Assembly (NCBI RefSeq): GCF_902497775.2
Contig: NZ_OZ024668.1
Span: forward strand, 1,883,826 to 1,947,825
Direction of reading: 5' to 3'
From: Pseudomonas fluorescens
GTDB lineage: Bacteria > Pseudomonadota > Gammaproteobacteria > Pseudomonadales > Pseudomonadaceae
Length of the DNA: 64,000 nucleotides
Positions 26,487 to 36,232 of this stretch are shown one piece after another. The notes beneath the pieces are model-generated. The model had not been told where the DNA came from. It worked only from the letters and a program-made list of their open reading frames with translations, and searched no databases. Made by a program: the position numbers and the translations under genes. Position 1 is the stretch's first letter. Each line of letters begins with the position of its first letter.

Positions 26487-29400
26487 ATGACCACTCCCTC
26501 TTCAGAACATTATCCTGGCCTGCACGGCCCCTTTATTTCGCAGCGTATGCCCGACTGGATCAGGCATGCCACGCCGGAAAACTTTGCTCAAATGCGTGCC
26601 CAGGTGCTGCCGGAGCAGCATGGCCGGCAGCAGAGCGACTGGTTCACCAACGCCAGCGAAACGGAAAAAACGCTACTGATCGATTACCAGAAGCGCAGCC
26701 GCGTTGTCGGCCAACGCCTGGCACGTGAGCTGAAGGACCTCAAGGGTATTACCGCGTTTTGCGAGCCCCTGCTCAAGGCTCGTCTGAAGGCTGACCTCGG
26801 TGTCGAGCCCGATATCGACCGTGATGAGTTTGTGCATATCGAGCGCGAATCAGCATTTCTTGGCTCAATGCTCAAGACCATTCCCCGCCGCCAGAGTCTG
26901 ATGCAAGCCGCACTGCAGAACTTTGCCGCCGACAGTGAGTTTGAAGTGGGTACGGCGCTGGCTCCCAAGGATGCATTCTCCCTTGAACTCGTGCCGGGGA
27001 GTGAGCAGGGTTATCCGCGTTTCCGTTATCGCTACACGCAGACGCTCGCCACCGACCCCCAGGCGTTTGCCCGCTTGTGCCATGACCTGGATCTGGGGGG
27101 GCAGTATCAGCGGCACCTGACGGCGGTCTTCGAGCACCCGAGCAGCAGCGCCAGGCGCCGAGCCCTTGCCATCGACCTGAACAAGGAACTGCTGCGTGTT
27201 CGCCTGCAGAGCGCGTTCATGAAACAGGAGATCAGCGAGGAGGGCCGCAGGGTACTGCTTGAACTGCTGCAAGATGTTCGTGCGCCACGCTGGAACGGCA
27301 AACGGGTGCGCTGCAGCCAACTGAGCATGTTTGGGGCAGCCGTATCAGACGTGCTGGTGATTGGGCCGGAACGTGATGACACTCAGGTGCAGCCTGTCAT
27401 TCTCTATCTGCCAGGCGCGCCGGACGCGCCGCTCAAGCAGTACGCGTCGGTGCGGGCGGCGCAAGACGACCTCAGGGCCAGGTTGCGTCAGCCTGCCTAC
27501 CAGGCATTATTGCGCCGATACGTACCTCATTCATTACAGGAGCATGTGCTGACGCGGCTGCAAGACGCGCTGCATCACAATGTCAAAGGTGACAATGGTG
27601 TATACCAGCGACTCCCTGACCCCAATGCCAATCTGCACTTGCGTGAAACCTTCATTGATCAGGCGCTGTTTGGTTACCTGCAAGATCGCCATGTGCAGAA
27701 GATCAAAGATGACGCCCGCTCCCTGGCGGTGCCCAGCGCCGAGGTCGATAAACAAGCCTGGAAAAACCGCCTGGCGTACTGGGCGTCCATCGGTTTCAAC
27801 CTGCTCAATGCCGCCGCGTTCTTTGTTCCATCACTCGGTGCCGTCATGGCTGTCGTAGCTGCCGCGCAACTGATCGAGGAGGTTGTCGAAGGCGCGCACG
27901 CTTGGGAGGCGGGGGATTTGGCGCAGGCTTGGGGACACTTTGAGACGGTCGGCCTGAACATTGCGGTGATCGCCGGACTCGGCCTCGCCGGCACTGCGCT
28001 CCGGCGGGGGGCTGCCAGTGAAGTGGTAGACGGCCTGGTCAAGGTCCGGCTGCCCAATGGCCAACAACGGCTGTGGCAGCCTGTGCTGACAGATTATGCC
28101 CAGGACGTCGAGCTCAGTGGGGTCGAGCCCAATGACAGCGGCCATTACCGGGTGGGCGAAAAGCGCTACATCCGCATCGACGACGGTACCTTCGAAGTCA
28201 CCGAAACTCAGGCCGGGCAGTGGGCCATTCGCCATCCGCAGGATGCAGCGGCCTATCAACCCGAGCTCAGACACAATGGTCAGGGCGCCTGGCGGGTGGC
28301 GGGCGAGCAGCCGTCCAGCTGGAGTCGCCTGCAGTTGTTGCGGCGGGTGGGCCACACCACTGAGGGCTTGAACGATACAGAACTGCTGCAGGCGGCCGAT
28401 AGCAGTGGCGTTAGCGACGATGAGCTGCGAGGTGTCCTGGCGACTCAGCAACCGCTGCCACCGCTGCTGGCCGACACCCTGCAACGTTTACGTCTGGACC
28501 GTCAGCTCCAGGCATGGATCGGTAACCTGCGCAGTGGCACGCCAGGGGGTGTCGGACGTGATATCGGTGCGGTACTGGTTACAGAAATGCCCGGTTGGCT
28601 GCAGCAGCCCGTCAAAGTGTTTCACGGCCCTGAATTATGGGGCGAGTCAACGGTCCATGGCCTGGACCGCTGGCCCAGCGCCGAGCCTTTCAAGGTGGTG
28701 GCGAGCGATCTCTACGCCAACAGGCTTCCCGAGGTCATATTGCGACAATTGGACAATCCGTCCATTGAACGCTTGCTGGGGGCTCAGGTGCAGCCGTCTG
28801 ATCGGTTGCAGGCACTGCGCAACCTGTTGGCGAGTCGCGCAGAACAACGCCAGGAAGCAATTTTCGCCAGTATTTACGCCACGCCTGCCGAGTCGGTCGG
28901 TGCACAGGCGCGCCTGCTGCAGCGGGACTTCCCCTTGTTGCCCCTGAAATGCGCTGAAACGCTGGTCGATAACGCCAACACGGTTGAATTGCAGAGCTTG
29001 CAGGGCGCATCTGCCCGCATACCCCTGCGCCTGGCCGAAGAAGCGCGTGTGTACCAACGGCAAGTGCGCTTGAACCGCGCCATCGAAGGAATCTTCGAGC
29101 CCAGGCGCGCAAGCCTGGACAGTGACCGCCTGATGGTGCTGCTGCTTGAGAAAATGCCCGGTTGGAGCGGCGAGGTTCGTGTGCAGGTACATGAGGGCTC
29201 AGCCGACGGCCAGTTGCTGGCAGCCGTTGGAAAGCCCACCGGCACGCTGAAGACTTTACTGCACAAGGACGGTCGCTACAGCGCTTACGATGCCGAAGGC
29301 AACGAGCTGACGGTCAATGATGATATGCCTGGCGCGCTACTCAGAGCCCTGCCGGACAGTGAACGCCAAGCACTGGGGCTGCAGATTGGCCAGTCCACAC

Positions 29401-31400
29401 ACCTGCGCTCGGCATTGGCGAAACTGGCAACGGCTGATCGGCTGCGCGCTTCGACCTTGCTCGGCCAACAGCCAGTGCGGCCTTGGCTGCGTACGCCCAT
29501 GCGCCTGGCCGATGGACGTATCGGCTATCCGCTCAGCGGTCGTGGTGCTGTTGGCGGTCAGTTCAGTTCCGGGCTGCAGAGTCAGGTCCGCAGCTTGTAT
29601 CCAATCCTGGAGCCGGAGGAGGTGGAGGGCTTTCTTGAAGAGCTGGGACACAGCGATGCCGAACGCATCGAAGCACTTGGTCGACGCCGTGTGGAGTACC
29701 AGCAGTTGACCGACACCTTGAATCAATGGGTAGAGCAGGCGCAGTTCACCCAGGTGGACAACGACCATGTCGCTGTTGTATCACCGCGGGTGTTGCGCCG
29801 GGTCAGCGAACAGATCAGAAAAGCCTGGCGCCGGGAGACCCCCCGCGTGCACGCAGGTGATGGGCGATTCATCGGCTTCAGGCTAGAGCTGAACGGCCTG
29901 CATCTGAGTCAGTTGCCAGCGTTGACCGCAGACTTCAGTCACATTGGCGAACTGCGCCTTTCAGGCATGGGCCTGCAATCGGTACCCTCCGATTTTTTGC
30001 AGGCTTTCCCCCGGCTGCGCTGGCTGGACCTCAGTGGTAACCGCCTCACCGGGCTTGGCGATGCTGTCGGTGAGCTGCAGGGGCTGACAAAGCTTCACCT
30101 GCAGAATAACCGTCTGGTGATGGACCAAGCGACCGGCGCGGTACTGGCCCGGCTGACCAGCCTGAAGGCGCTGAATCTGAACGACAACCCCCTCGGCCAG
30201 CCACCCGCCGTGGGCACGATGACGCAACTGCTCAACCTGTTCTTGCGCAACACCGGCATCAGTACCTGGCCGCCGGGGGTGTTCGAGCTGGAAAGGCTAG
30301 ATGTCCTGGACCTGCGCGACAACCGTATTGCCAGCATTCCTGACTCGGTGCTTGAGCCAGCAGAGCATACCCAGCGTGTCGACAGGATCAACGGCATCAC
30401 CGCGTTGCACGGCAACCCGCTGGATGCTGACAGCCTGCAACGGCGCACAGCCTACCAGCAAAGAACGGGCGTGAACCTGGGCCTGGTGCCTGTGTTGCGT
30501 GGACCCCATGTTGCGCTACCAGCGCCTGCCCAGGCTTCGGACATCTGGCTACGAGGTGCCGACGCGCAAAAGGCGGCCGAGGTTCGCGCGCATTGGCAAG
30601 CGTTGTCTGAACTCGCGGACAGCCGCGAGTTCTTCCGGCTACTCAATGACCTGCAAAGCACTGCTGACTTTCGGCAGGGCTATCCGGCGCTGCGTGACCG
30701 TGTCTGGCGTATGCTCAAGGCCGCCAACGACAATACGCGTTTACGGCAAGCGTTGTTCGAGCTCGTCAATCACCCAGAGACTTGTGCCGATGGTGTAATC
30801 CTGGTGTTCAGCCAACTGGAAATACAGGTGCTGGTGCAGGAGGCCTACGAGGCAGGTACAGCCGTGGGCGCTGAGTATGCATTGATCGACCTGGCGCGTG
30901 GCCTGAGCCGGCTGGATGAAGTTGAGCGTATTGCCTTGCGCGACATTGCCGCGCGCCGTGCGGCTAATCTTCGGGTTGACGAAGTGCAGGTGCGCCTGGC
31001 CTACCGAATAGGGCTGGCGGAGCGTTTGGAGATTCCAGGGCAACCGCAAGGCATGCGGTTCGCGAACATGGCCAATGTGACTACGGCGCAACGGGACAGC
31101 GCTGCAGCCGAAGTGTTGGCTGCTGAAACGCCCGAGGCATTAAGGGCTGCAATTGCAAGTCGGGATTTCTGGATAACCTTTCTCAAGTCACGCTATGGCA
31201 CGCGCTTCGAGGCAGTCAACAAACCTTACTTTGCCCGGTTTGAGGCATTGGAGGCAGACAAGCAGAGTATGCAGGATCAGAGTTATCGCACGCGGTTGGA
31301 CACCATCACACAGCGCCGCGAGGCCGAAGAGCGGCGCTTGATCGAGACACTGACCACGCAGATCTGGAATAGTATTCCGAACCAGGTTACGCGCCTGTAA
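26487..31400 (+). CDS. NEL-type E3 ubiquitin ligase / dermonecrotic-toxin-like protein, paralogue P4
   Basis: A 1637-residue protein. The N-terminal toxin-like half contains ISQRMPDWIRHAT, a motif position shared as I/LPxWI/L in P2-P5. A hydrophobic helical pair lies about 430-510 (IGFNLLNAAAFFVPSLGAVMA... LNIAVIAGLGLAG). Two PGW modules follow (EMPGWLQQP, KMPGWSGEV), then leucine-rich repeats about 1130-1310 (LRWLDLSGNRLTGL, LDVLDLRDNRIASIP), and a NEL domain with Cys1433-Ala-Asp (PETCADGVILVFSQLEI). It forms a closely related pair with P5: both have CADG and LVQ/LVH in the same places. No secretion signal is visible. Confidence 0.87.
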   Translation: MTTPSSEHYPGLHGPFISQRMPDWIRHATPENFAQMRAQVLPEQHGRQQSDWFTNASETEKTLLIDYQKRSRVVGQRLARELKDLKGITAFCEPLLKARLKADLGVEPDIDRDEFVHIERESAFLGSMLKTIPRRQSLMQAALQNFAADSEFEVGTALAPKDAFSLELVPGSEQGYPRFRYRYTQTLATDPQAFARLCHDLDLGGQYQRHLTAVFEHPSSSARRRALAIDLNKELLRVRLQSAFMKQEISEEGRRVLLELLQDVRAPRWNGKRVRCSQLSMFGAAVSDVLVIGPERDDTQVQPVILYLPGAPDAPLKQYASVRAAQDDLRARLRQPAYQALLRRYVPHSLQEHVLTRLQDALHHNVKGDNGVYQRLPDPNANLHLRETFIDQALFGYLQDRHVQKIKDDARSLAVPSAEVDKQAWKNRLAYWASIGFNLLNAAAFFVPSLGAVMAVVAAAQLIEEVVEGAHAWEAGDLAQAWGHFETVGLNIAVIAGLGLAGTALRRGAASEVVDGLVKVRLPNGQQRLWQPVLTDYAQDVELSGVEPNDSGHYRVGEKRYIRIDDGTFEVTETQAGQWAIRHPQDAAAYQPELRHNGQGAWRVAGEQPSSWSRLQLLRRVGHTTEGLNDTELLQAADSSGVSDDELRGVLATQQPLPPLLADTLQRLRLDRQLQAWIGNLRSGTPGGVGRDIGAVLVTEMPGWLQQPVKVFHGPELWGESTVHGLDRWPSAEPFKVVASDLYANRLPEVILRQLDNPSIERLLGAQVQPSDRLQALRNLLASRAEQRQEAIFASIYATPAESVGAQARLLQRDFPLLPLKCAETLVDNANTVELQSLQGASARIPLRLAEEARVYQRQVRLNRAIEGIFEPRRASLDSDRLMVLLLEKMPGWSGEVRVQVHEGSADGQLLAAVGKPTGTLKTLLHKDGRYSAYDAEGNELTVNDDMPGALLRALPDSERQALGLQIGQSTHLRSALAKLATADRLRASTLLGQQPVRPWLRTPMRLADGRIGYPLSGRGAVGGQFSSGLQSQVRSLYPILEPEEVEGFLEELGHSDAERIEALGRRRVEYQQLTDTLNQWVEQAQFTQVDNDHVAVVSPRVLRRVSEQIRKAWRRETPRVHAGDGRFIGFRLELNGLHLSQLPALTADFSHIGELRLSGMGLQSVPSDFLQAFPRLRWLDLSGNRLTGLGDAVGELQGLTKLHLQNNRLVMDQATGAVLARLTSLKALNLNDNPLGQPPAVGTMTQLLNLFLRNTGISTWPPGVFELERLDVLDLRDNRIASIPDSVLEPAEHTQRVDRINGITALHGNPLDADSLQRRTAYQQRTGVNLGLVPVLRGPHVALPAPAQASDIWLRGADAQKAAEVRAHWQALSELADSREFFRLLNDLQSTADFRQGYPALRDRVWRMLKAANDNTRLRQALFELVNHPETCADGVILVFSQLEIQVLVQEAYEAGTAVGAEYALIDLARGLSRLDEVERIALRDIAARRAANLRVDEVQVRLAYRIGLAERLEIPGQPQGMRFANMANVTTAQRDSAAAEVLAAETPEALRAAIASRDFWITFLKSRYGTRFEAVNKPYFARFEALEADKQSMQDQSYRTRLDTITQRREAEERRLIETLTTQIWNSIPNQVTRL

Positions 31401-31469
31401 TGGCGGGTGTTGGCACTTTGAACGCAAGCGCACTAATTAACTAACGCACTCCGCGTCTGGGGGGATGCT

Positions 31470-31497
31470 CTGCTGATGACCTTCACGTCATCAGCAG
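31470..31497 (+). promoter_or_regulatory. Leader hairpin before NEL paralogue P5, 11-bp perfect stem
   Basis: CTGCTGATGAC (31470-31480) and GTCATCAGCAG (31487-31497) pair perfectly over a 6-nt loop. Outside this, GGGGA (31461-31465) can pair with TCCCC (31502-31506), directly before ATG 31507. The only weak Shine-Dalgarno, AGCAGG, lies in the 3' arm. A TAACTA hexamer at 31438 may be the -10. Confidence 0.6.
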
Positions 31498-31506
31498 GTA
31501 CTCCCC

Positions 31507-34500
31507 ATGTCGGCTCAAGCGTCCTTCCCTACCTCTCATCACCAGCAGATCGCCCAACGTCTTCCTGATTGGCTCAAGGCCTGCAGCGCAGAGCAGCGCC
31601 AAGCCTGGCAGTCGCAGTCCGAGCGTAGCCTGAAGGCTAGCGAGCAGGCACGCCAGGCGCTGGCCGGCTGGCTGAACCCTTGGGACTTTGCCCGGCCATT
31701 GCTGGCGCAGGCCTTGCGCGATGCCGGCTTGCCTGTCGGGCTTTCCCTGGAACATTCGACCTTGCTGCACATCGAGCGCAGCGCCAGGGCCGGTAGCGAC
31801 CGGCCGGGGGCGGTGCTCAGAACCCAGCGCCGCAGCCTGTTGCAAGCCGCCCTGCAGAACTTTGCCCGCGATGAACGTTTTGATGCCGGCAGTCAGCTAC
31901 TGGACGCGCAAGGCAATCCCCTGGCGATGCCACCTGAGCAGTTTGCCCGGCTGTGCCGGGGGCTGGATCTGGGAGCGGGTTATCAACACCATCTGAACAC
32001 TGTCTTCGCCCCGCCACAGGCGGATCATTTGCATGTAGTGCTGTTCAACGCCCAACAGCAGGCGCTGCGCCTGCATGTGCTGCAGGCGAGGCTGGAGGTG
32101 CGGATCAGCGAGGCTGAGTACCTGGCCATGGAGGCCGGCCTGGCGCTAAGGGGCGACCGGCACTTCAGTGTCTCGCGCTTGAGCATGTGGAACCTGCCCC
32201 TGGACCAGGTGCTGATGTTCGAGGTGCAGGCGCTCGATGCCGATGGCTTGCGTCCGTGCCTGGTCTACCTGCCGGGCGATCCGCTGGGGCCCTTGCAGCG
32301 CTATGCCAGCCGCCGCGAGTGGCAGCGCGCCTGGCGCCGGCGCCTGCAGCAGGTTGATCGGTCTCAGGCGCCGCTGGGGAGTGCCGGGCCGGTGCCACAA
32401 CGGCCGTTCCAGCAACTGTTGAGCGGCCTGGTGCGGGTCAGGGATCGCGCCGCCTTCGCCCATGAGCTGCAGGTCCGTTTCAACCGCCTCGAATGGCGCG
32501 AGGGGACGTGGCAGCCGGTCAACAGCGAGGGCGCCAGTCTGCACCTGATTCCCTCGGCGTTGGCCAGTAGTGCCGTGCTGTATCAAACCGTTCTGGAGCG
32601 TCATCTGCACAGGGTCCGTGAGGACGCCGAGGCCATCGCCATGCCCACTGCCCAGGTCGACGCCCGACTGCGCTGGCAACACATCGAGGCCTGGCTGGAA
32701 ATCGGTTTCGACCTGCTCAATGTTGCCGGGCTGTTTGTCCCGGTGCTGGGTACGGTGCTTATGCCGGTGGCCGCCGGGCAATTGCTGGCGCAGGTCTATG
32801 AGGGCATCCAGGACTGGCGCGCAGGTGATTACCAGCGTGCTCAGGCGCATCTGTTCGGGGTGCTGGAAAACCTTGCACAGGTGACGTTGCTGGGCGTTAC
32901 TCAGCACCTGCGGGTTCCTCAGTTGGACGCTCATATAGGCTTTACCGAGCGCTTCGAACAGGTTCGGCTCAATGATGGCCGCCAGGTGCTCTGGAACAAT
33001 GACCTGAGCGCCTACCGCAGCCGGATTGAGCTGCCCGAGGGGTTGCAGGCGAATGACCAGGGTCAGTACCGGCTGGGCGCACGCACCTATGTGCACATGG
33101 ACGGCGAGCTGTATGAACAGGCCTTTGACCGTGCACAGGGCCAATGGCGGCTGGTGCATCCCGAACGCTCCGGTGCTTACCGCCCGCCGATGCAGTATCA
33201 CGGCGAGGGCGGCTGGGGCTACGCTCACGAGTCGCCTCTGTTGTTCGCGCGTAACCAACTGTTGAGCGCCCTGGGAGAGGCTGCCAGCGGGCTGGATCAA
33301 GCCGAACGGGACCGGGCGTTGCGTTGCAGTGGTGTAGCAGAGCAGGTTGTGCGTCGTTGTCTTGTCGAGCGCAGGCCGATGCCGTCGTTGCTGACTGACT
33401 TGCTCGCGCGTATCCGTCTGGATCGTCAATTGAGCGAACTGCCGGAACGGATCGAACAGGGCGCTCTGCTTGATGCCAGCCTGGACTACTCGCAAATGCT
33501 GATCACCGAACTACCTGGCTGGCCCCAGGATGCGGTGCTTCAGGTGTTCAAGCACGACGATCTGAGCGGCGCACGTGTCGAGTACGGCCATGGCCGCATG
33601 ATCACTACGCGCGTTGCGGTGAGCCGCAGCGAACTGCTGCAAGGCCAGTTGGCACCTCGGTTGGTCGCGCAGCTCGACGAAACCCGGTTGCGCGGTTTGC
33701 TTGGGGGCACACTACCTGCCAGCCCGGCCGAGAGGATCAAGGCCCTGCGCCAGCTATTGGCCGACTACTGCCGGGTGAATCGCCAGCGCTTGTTCGAGGC
33801 CCTGTACGGGCGTGATGAACCGCTCGCCCATCCCTTGAGCGGTCCCCTGCAGCGGGATTTCCCCGGTTTACCGCGACGGCTTGCGCTGGAGCTGGTCGAC
33901 CAGGCCCGGCAAGCCGAACGTGAGCAGTTGCAGGCGGGCAGGGTGCCGCTGCGCCTGGCCGAGGAGGCCCGCCTGTACCTGCGTCAGGTGCGTATCAGTC
34001 GTGCGCTGCAAGGGTTGTATGACCGCCGTGGGCCAAGTGCCGACAGCCGCCAATTGCTGCAGGCCACCTTGCCCCGTGTGCCGGGCTGGTCGTCGATGCC
34101 TGCGCGCGAGCCGCTTGAACAGGCGCTGCTGGGCATGCCCGCGCCGGGCGTGTCGGCGCAGGAGGTCGAAAGCCTGCGGGCCAAGGCCATTGAACAGGCC
34201 CTGATCGACCCCCAGGCCACTGCCCAGGCACTGGGGATGGCGCCCCGCAATGGCCGCTTCACCTCACCTTTGCGCCTGGCGGACGGGCGCGTCGGCTACC
34301 CCTTGAGTGGCCGTCAGGCCGGCGCCATACCCCGCAGTCCGATCAACCTGATGCGCAGGTTCAGGGCGCTGTACCCAAGCCTGGACGAACCCCGTGCCCG
34401 GGCCATGCTCAGGGCCCTGGGCGATGACGAACTGGCTGTCGCGCAAGTGCTGGCCGACCGCGAGCAGGAACTCTTGACCCTGCTTCAACAACTGGCGCAG

Positions 34501-36186
34501 TGGGCCAACGAGCCGTGGGTCAACACGTTGTCCGAAGGCTGGGCAATACCTGCGCACAACACCGATCGCCATGCTTTTGTCCAGGCGCTCGAAGCCTGCT
34601 GGCGCCGGGAGGCGCCGCGGGCCTTCGCCGCCGATGGGCGCGAGATCGGCCTGCGCCTGGAGGTCGACGGTTTGCGCCTGGATACCCTGCCGACGCTCAG
34701 TGCCGATTTCAGCCATGTTGGCGCTCTCAGCATTCGCGGGGCAAGGCTGCAGGAGCTGTCGTCGGGGTTTCTCGCGGCATTTCCCAATCTGCGCTGGATT
34801 GACCTGGGTCGCAACCAATTCAGAACCTTGCCCGCGGCGCTGGAGAACAGAAGCAGCGTGACCCGCCTCATCCTGCAAAACAACCGGGTGACCTGGGATG
34901 ACGATCTGAACACGCGCCTGCGGACCCTGAGCGGGCTCAAGGTGCTGGACCTGAGCAACAATCCGTTGGCGGTCCCGCCCGATGTCAGCGGCCTGCATCA
35001 GTTGTTCAGCCTCGACCTGTCGGCAACCGCGATCGACCGTTGGCCGACCGGCGCCCTGCAGCTTCAGGCCCTTGAACATCTCAATCTGGCCGGCAACGAC
35101 TTGCGCCAGGTACCCCAGGCGGTAATCGCCGCCGAGCCGCAATGGCAGGAGCAAGTGCTGCGGATCAATCGGGGTACGCGCTTGAATTTCAATCCGTGGA
35201 GTGCCGAAAGCCTCAATGCCCTGCATGACTATGCCGAGCAACACCACATCAGTTTTGGCCTGGGCATGCGCCCAGCGGCTCAAGCCGCCTTGCCGGCGCC
35301 TGCGGGGGTTCAACCCTGGCTGCGGGGCGACGCGCCTGTCATCAGCGGCGATGCCACTGCGCTTTGGCAGCACCTGCGCCAGGAGCCCGGGCACGAAGCG
35401 TTGTTTCGCTTGCTGGATGAGTTGCGCAGCAGCGCCGACTACCTACGCGCCTACGACTACCTCAAAAGCCGGGTCTGGCGAGTCCTTGATGCCGCCGGCG
35501 AGCATGGCGCACTACGTGACCAGCTGTTCGAGCTGGCCGCCCATGACCGGACCTGCGCCGATGGGGCCAGCCTGTTTTTCAATCGACTGGAAATCAGCGT
35601 GCTGGTCCACCAGGCCGAGCTGACCGCTGCCGCTGGCGACGCGGAGTTTGAACTGGTGTCGCTGGCACGCAACCTCGAACGTCTGGATCAGGTCGATGTC
35701 CTCGCCGCTCAGGAAATTGCCGCACGCAAGCGCGCCGGGCGCATGCCGGATGAGGCGCAGGTGTACCTGGCCTTTCGCGTTGAGTTGGCGCAACGTCTGG
35801 AGTTGCCCGCCCAGCCCAGGGGCATGCGCCACCGCCCGACCGCAGGGGTGAGTGCAACCTTGCTCGACCAGGCGGCAGGCAAGGTACTGGCCCGGGAAAA
35901 GAGCAGCTCGCAAATGCTGGCGGCGTTGATCAAGCGCGAGTTCTGGGTGGACTACCTCAAGCGCAAGGAACGCGAGCAGTTTGATCAGGTCAATGCGCCT
36001 TTTCATCAGCGCCAGGATCACCTGGATGAAAAGTATCCGAGCCCGAATCCGTACCAGCCAAACCCGGTCCACGTGGATAAAACCCTGGACAATGCCAAGC
36101 GCCGCAGCAAGGCGGAGCGCAAGTTGATCGAGGCGTTGAGCGATGGCGCATTGCGCAAGGCAAGGAAACGTTGGGCGGCAGTCTGA
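31507..36186 (+). CDS. NEL-type E3 ubiquitin ligase / dermonecrotic-toxin-like protein, paralogue P5
   Basis: A 1559-residue protein, the shortest of the five. It keeps the N-terminal toxin-like half (IAQRLPDWLKACS), the hydrophobic pair near 395-475 (IGFDLLNVAGLFVPVLGTVLMP), leucine-rich repeats about 1045-1230 (LRWIDLGRNQFRTLP, LKVLDLSNNPLAVPP) and the NEL domain with Cys1350-Ala-Asp (DRTCADGASLFFNRLEI). Compared with P4 it lacks about 65 residues in the second PGW module. The C-terminus is Lys/Arg-rich (RRSKAERKLIEALSDGALRK). It lies 106 bp after P4 with its own leader hairpin, so it may be separately controlled at translation. Confidence 0.87.
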   Translation: MSAQASFPTSHHQQIAQRLPDWLKACSAEQRQAWQSQSERSLKASEQARQALAGWLNPWDFARPLLAQALRDAGLPVGLSLEHSTLLHIERSARAGSDRPGAVLRTQRRSLLQAALQNFARDERFDAGSQLLDAQGNPLAMPPEQFARLCRGLDLGAGYQHHLNTVFAPPQADHLHVVLFNAQQQALRLHVLQARLEVRISEAEYLAMEAGLALRGDRHFSVSRLSMWNLPLDQVLMFEVQALDADGLRPCLVYLPGDPLGPLQRYASRREWQRAWRRRLQQVDRSQAPLGSAGPVPQRPFQQLLSGLVRVRDRAAFAHELQVRFNRLEWREGTWQPVNSEGASLHLIPSALASSAVLYQTVLERHLHRVREDAEAIAMPTAQVDARLRWQHIEAWLEIGFDLLNVAGLFVPVLGTVLMPVAAGQLLAQVYEGIQDWRAGDYQRAQAHLFGVLENLAQVTLLGVTQHLRVPQLDAHIGFTERFEQVRLNDGRQVLWNNDLSAYRSRIELPEGLQANDQGQYRLGARTYVHMDGELYEQAFDRAQGQWRLVHPERSGAYRPPMQYHGEGGWGYAHESPLLFARNQLLSALGEAASGLDQAERDRALRCSGVAEQVVRRCLVERRPMPSLLTDLLARIRLDRQLSELPERIEQGALLDASLDYSQMLITELPGWPQDAVLQVFKHDDLSGARVEYGHGRMITTRVAVSRSELLQGQLAPRLVAQLDETRLRGLLGGTLPASPAERIKALRQLLADYCRVNRQRLFEALYGRDEPLAHPLSGPLQRDFPGLPRRLALELVDQARQAEREQLQAGRVPLRLAEEARLYLRQVRISRALQGLYDRRGPSADSRQLLQATLPRVPGWSSMPAREPLEQALLGMPAPGVSAQEVESLRAKAIEQALIDPQATAQALGMAPRNGRFTSPLRLADGRVGYPLSGRQAGAIPRSPINLMRRFRALYPSLDEPRARAMLRALGDDELAVAQVLADREQELLTLLQQLAQWANEPWVNTLSEGWAIPAHNTDRHAFVQALEACWRREAPRAFAADGREIGLRLEVDGLRLDTLPTLSADFSHVGALSIRGARLQELSSGFLAAFPNLRWIDLGRNQFRTLPAALENRSSVTRLILQNNRVTWDDDLNTRLRTLSGLKVLDLSNNPLAVPPDVSGLHQLFSLDLSATAIDRWPTGALQLQALEHLNLAGNDLRQVPQAVIAAEPQWQEQVLRINRGTRLNFNPWSAESLNALHDYAEQHHISFGLGMRPAAQAALPAPAGVQPWLRGDAPVISGDATALWQHLRQEPGHEALFRLLDELRSSADYLRAYDYLKSRVWRVLDAAGEHGALRDQLFELAAHDRTCADGASLFFNRLEISVLVHQAELTAAAGDAEFELVSLARNLERLDQVDVLAAQEIAARKRAGRMPDEAQVYLAFRVELAQRLELPAQPRGMRHRPTAGVSATLLDQAAGKVLAREKSSSQMLAALIKREFWVDYLKRKEREQFDQVNAPFHQRQDHLDEKYPSPNPYQPNPVHVDKTLDNAKRRSKAERKLIEALSDGALRKARKRWAAV

Positions 36187-36197
36187 GCCCACTGACA

Positions 36198-36223
36198 CAG
36201 CGGCCCGCGAGGGCGGGCCGCTG
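36198..36223. terminator. Hairpin terminator between P5 and the DUF934 gene
   Basis: A perfect 11-bp GC-rich stem CAGCGGCCCGC-GAGG-GCGGGCCGCTG between two convergent genes. It lacks a clear T-run but its place fits a bidirectional terminator. Confidence 0.65.
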
Positions 36224-36232
36224 CAACAGGGG

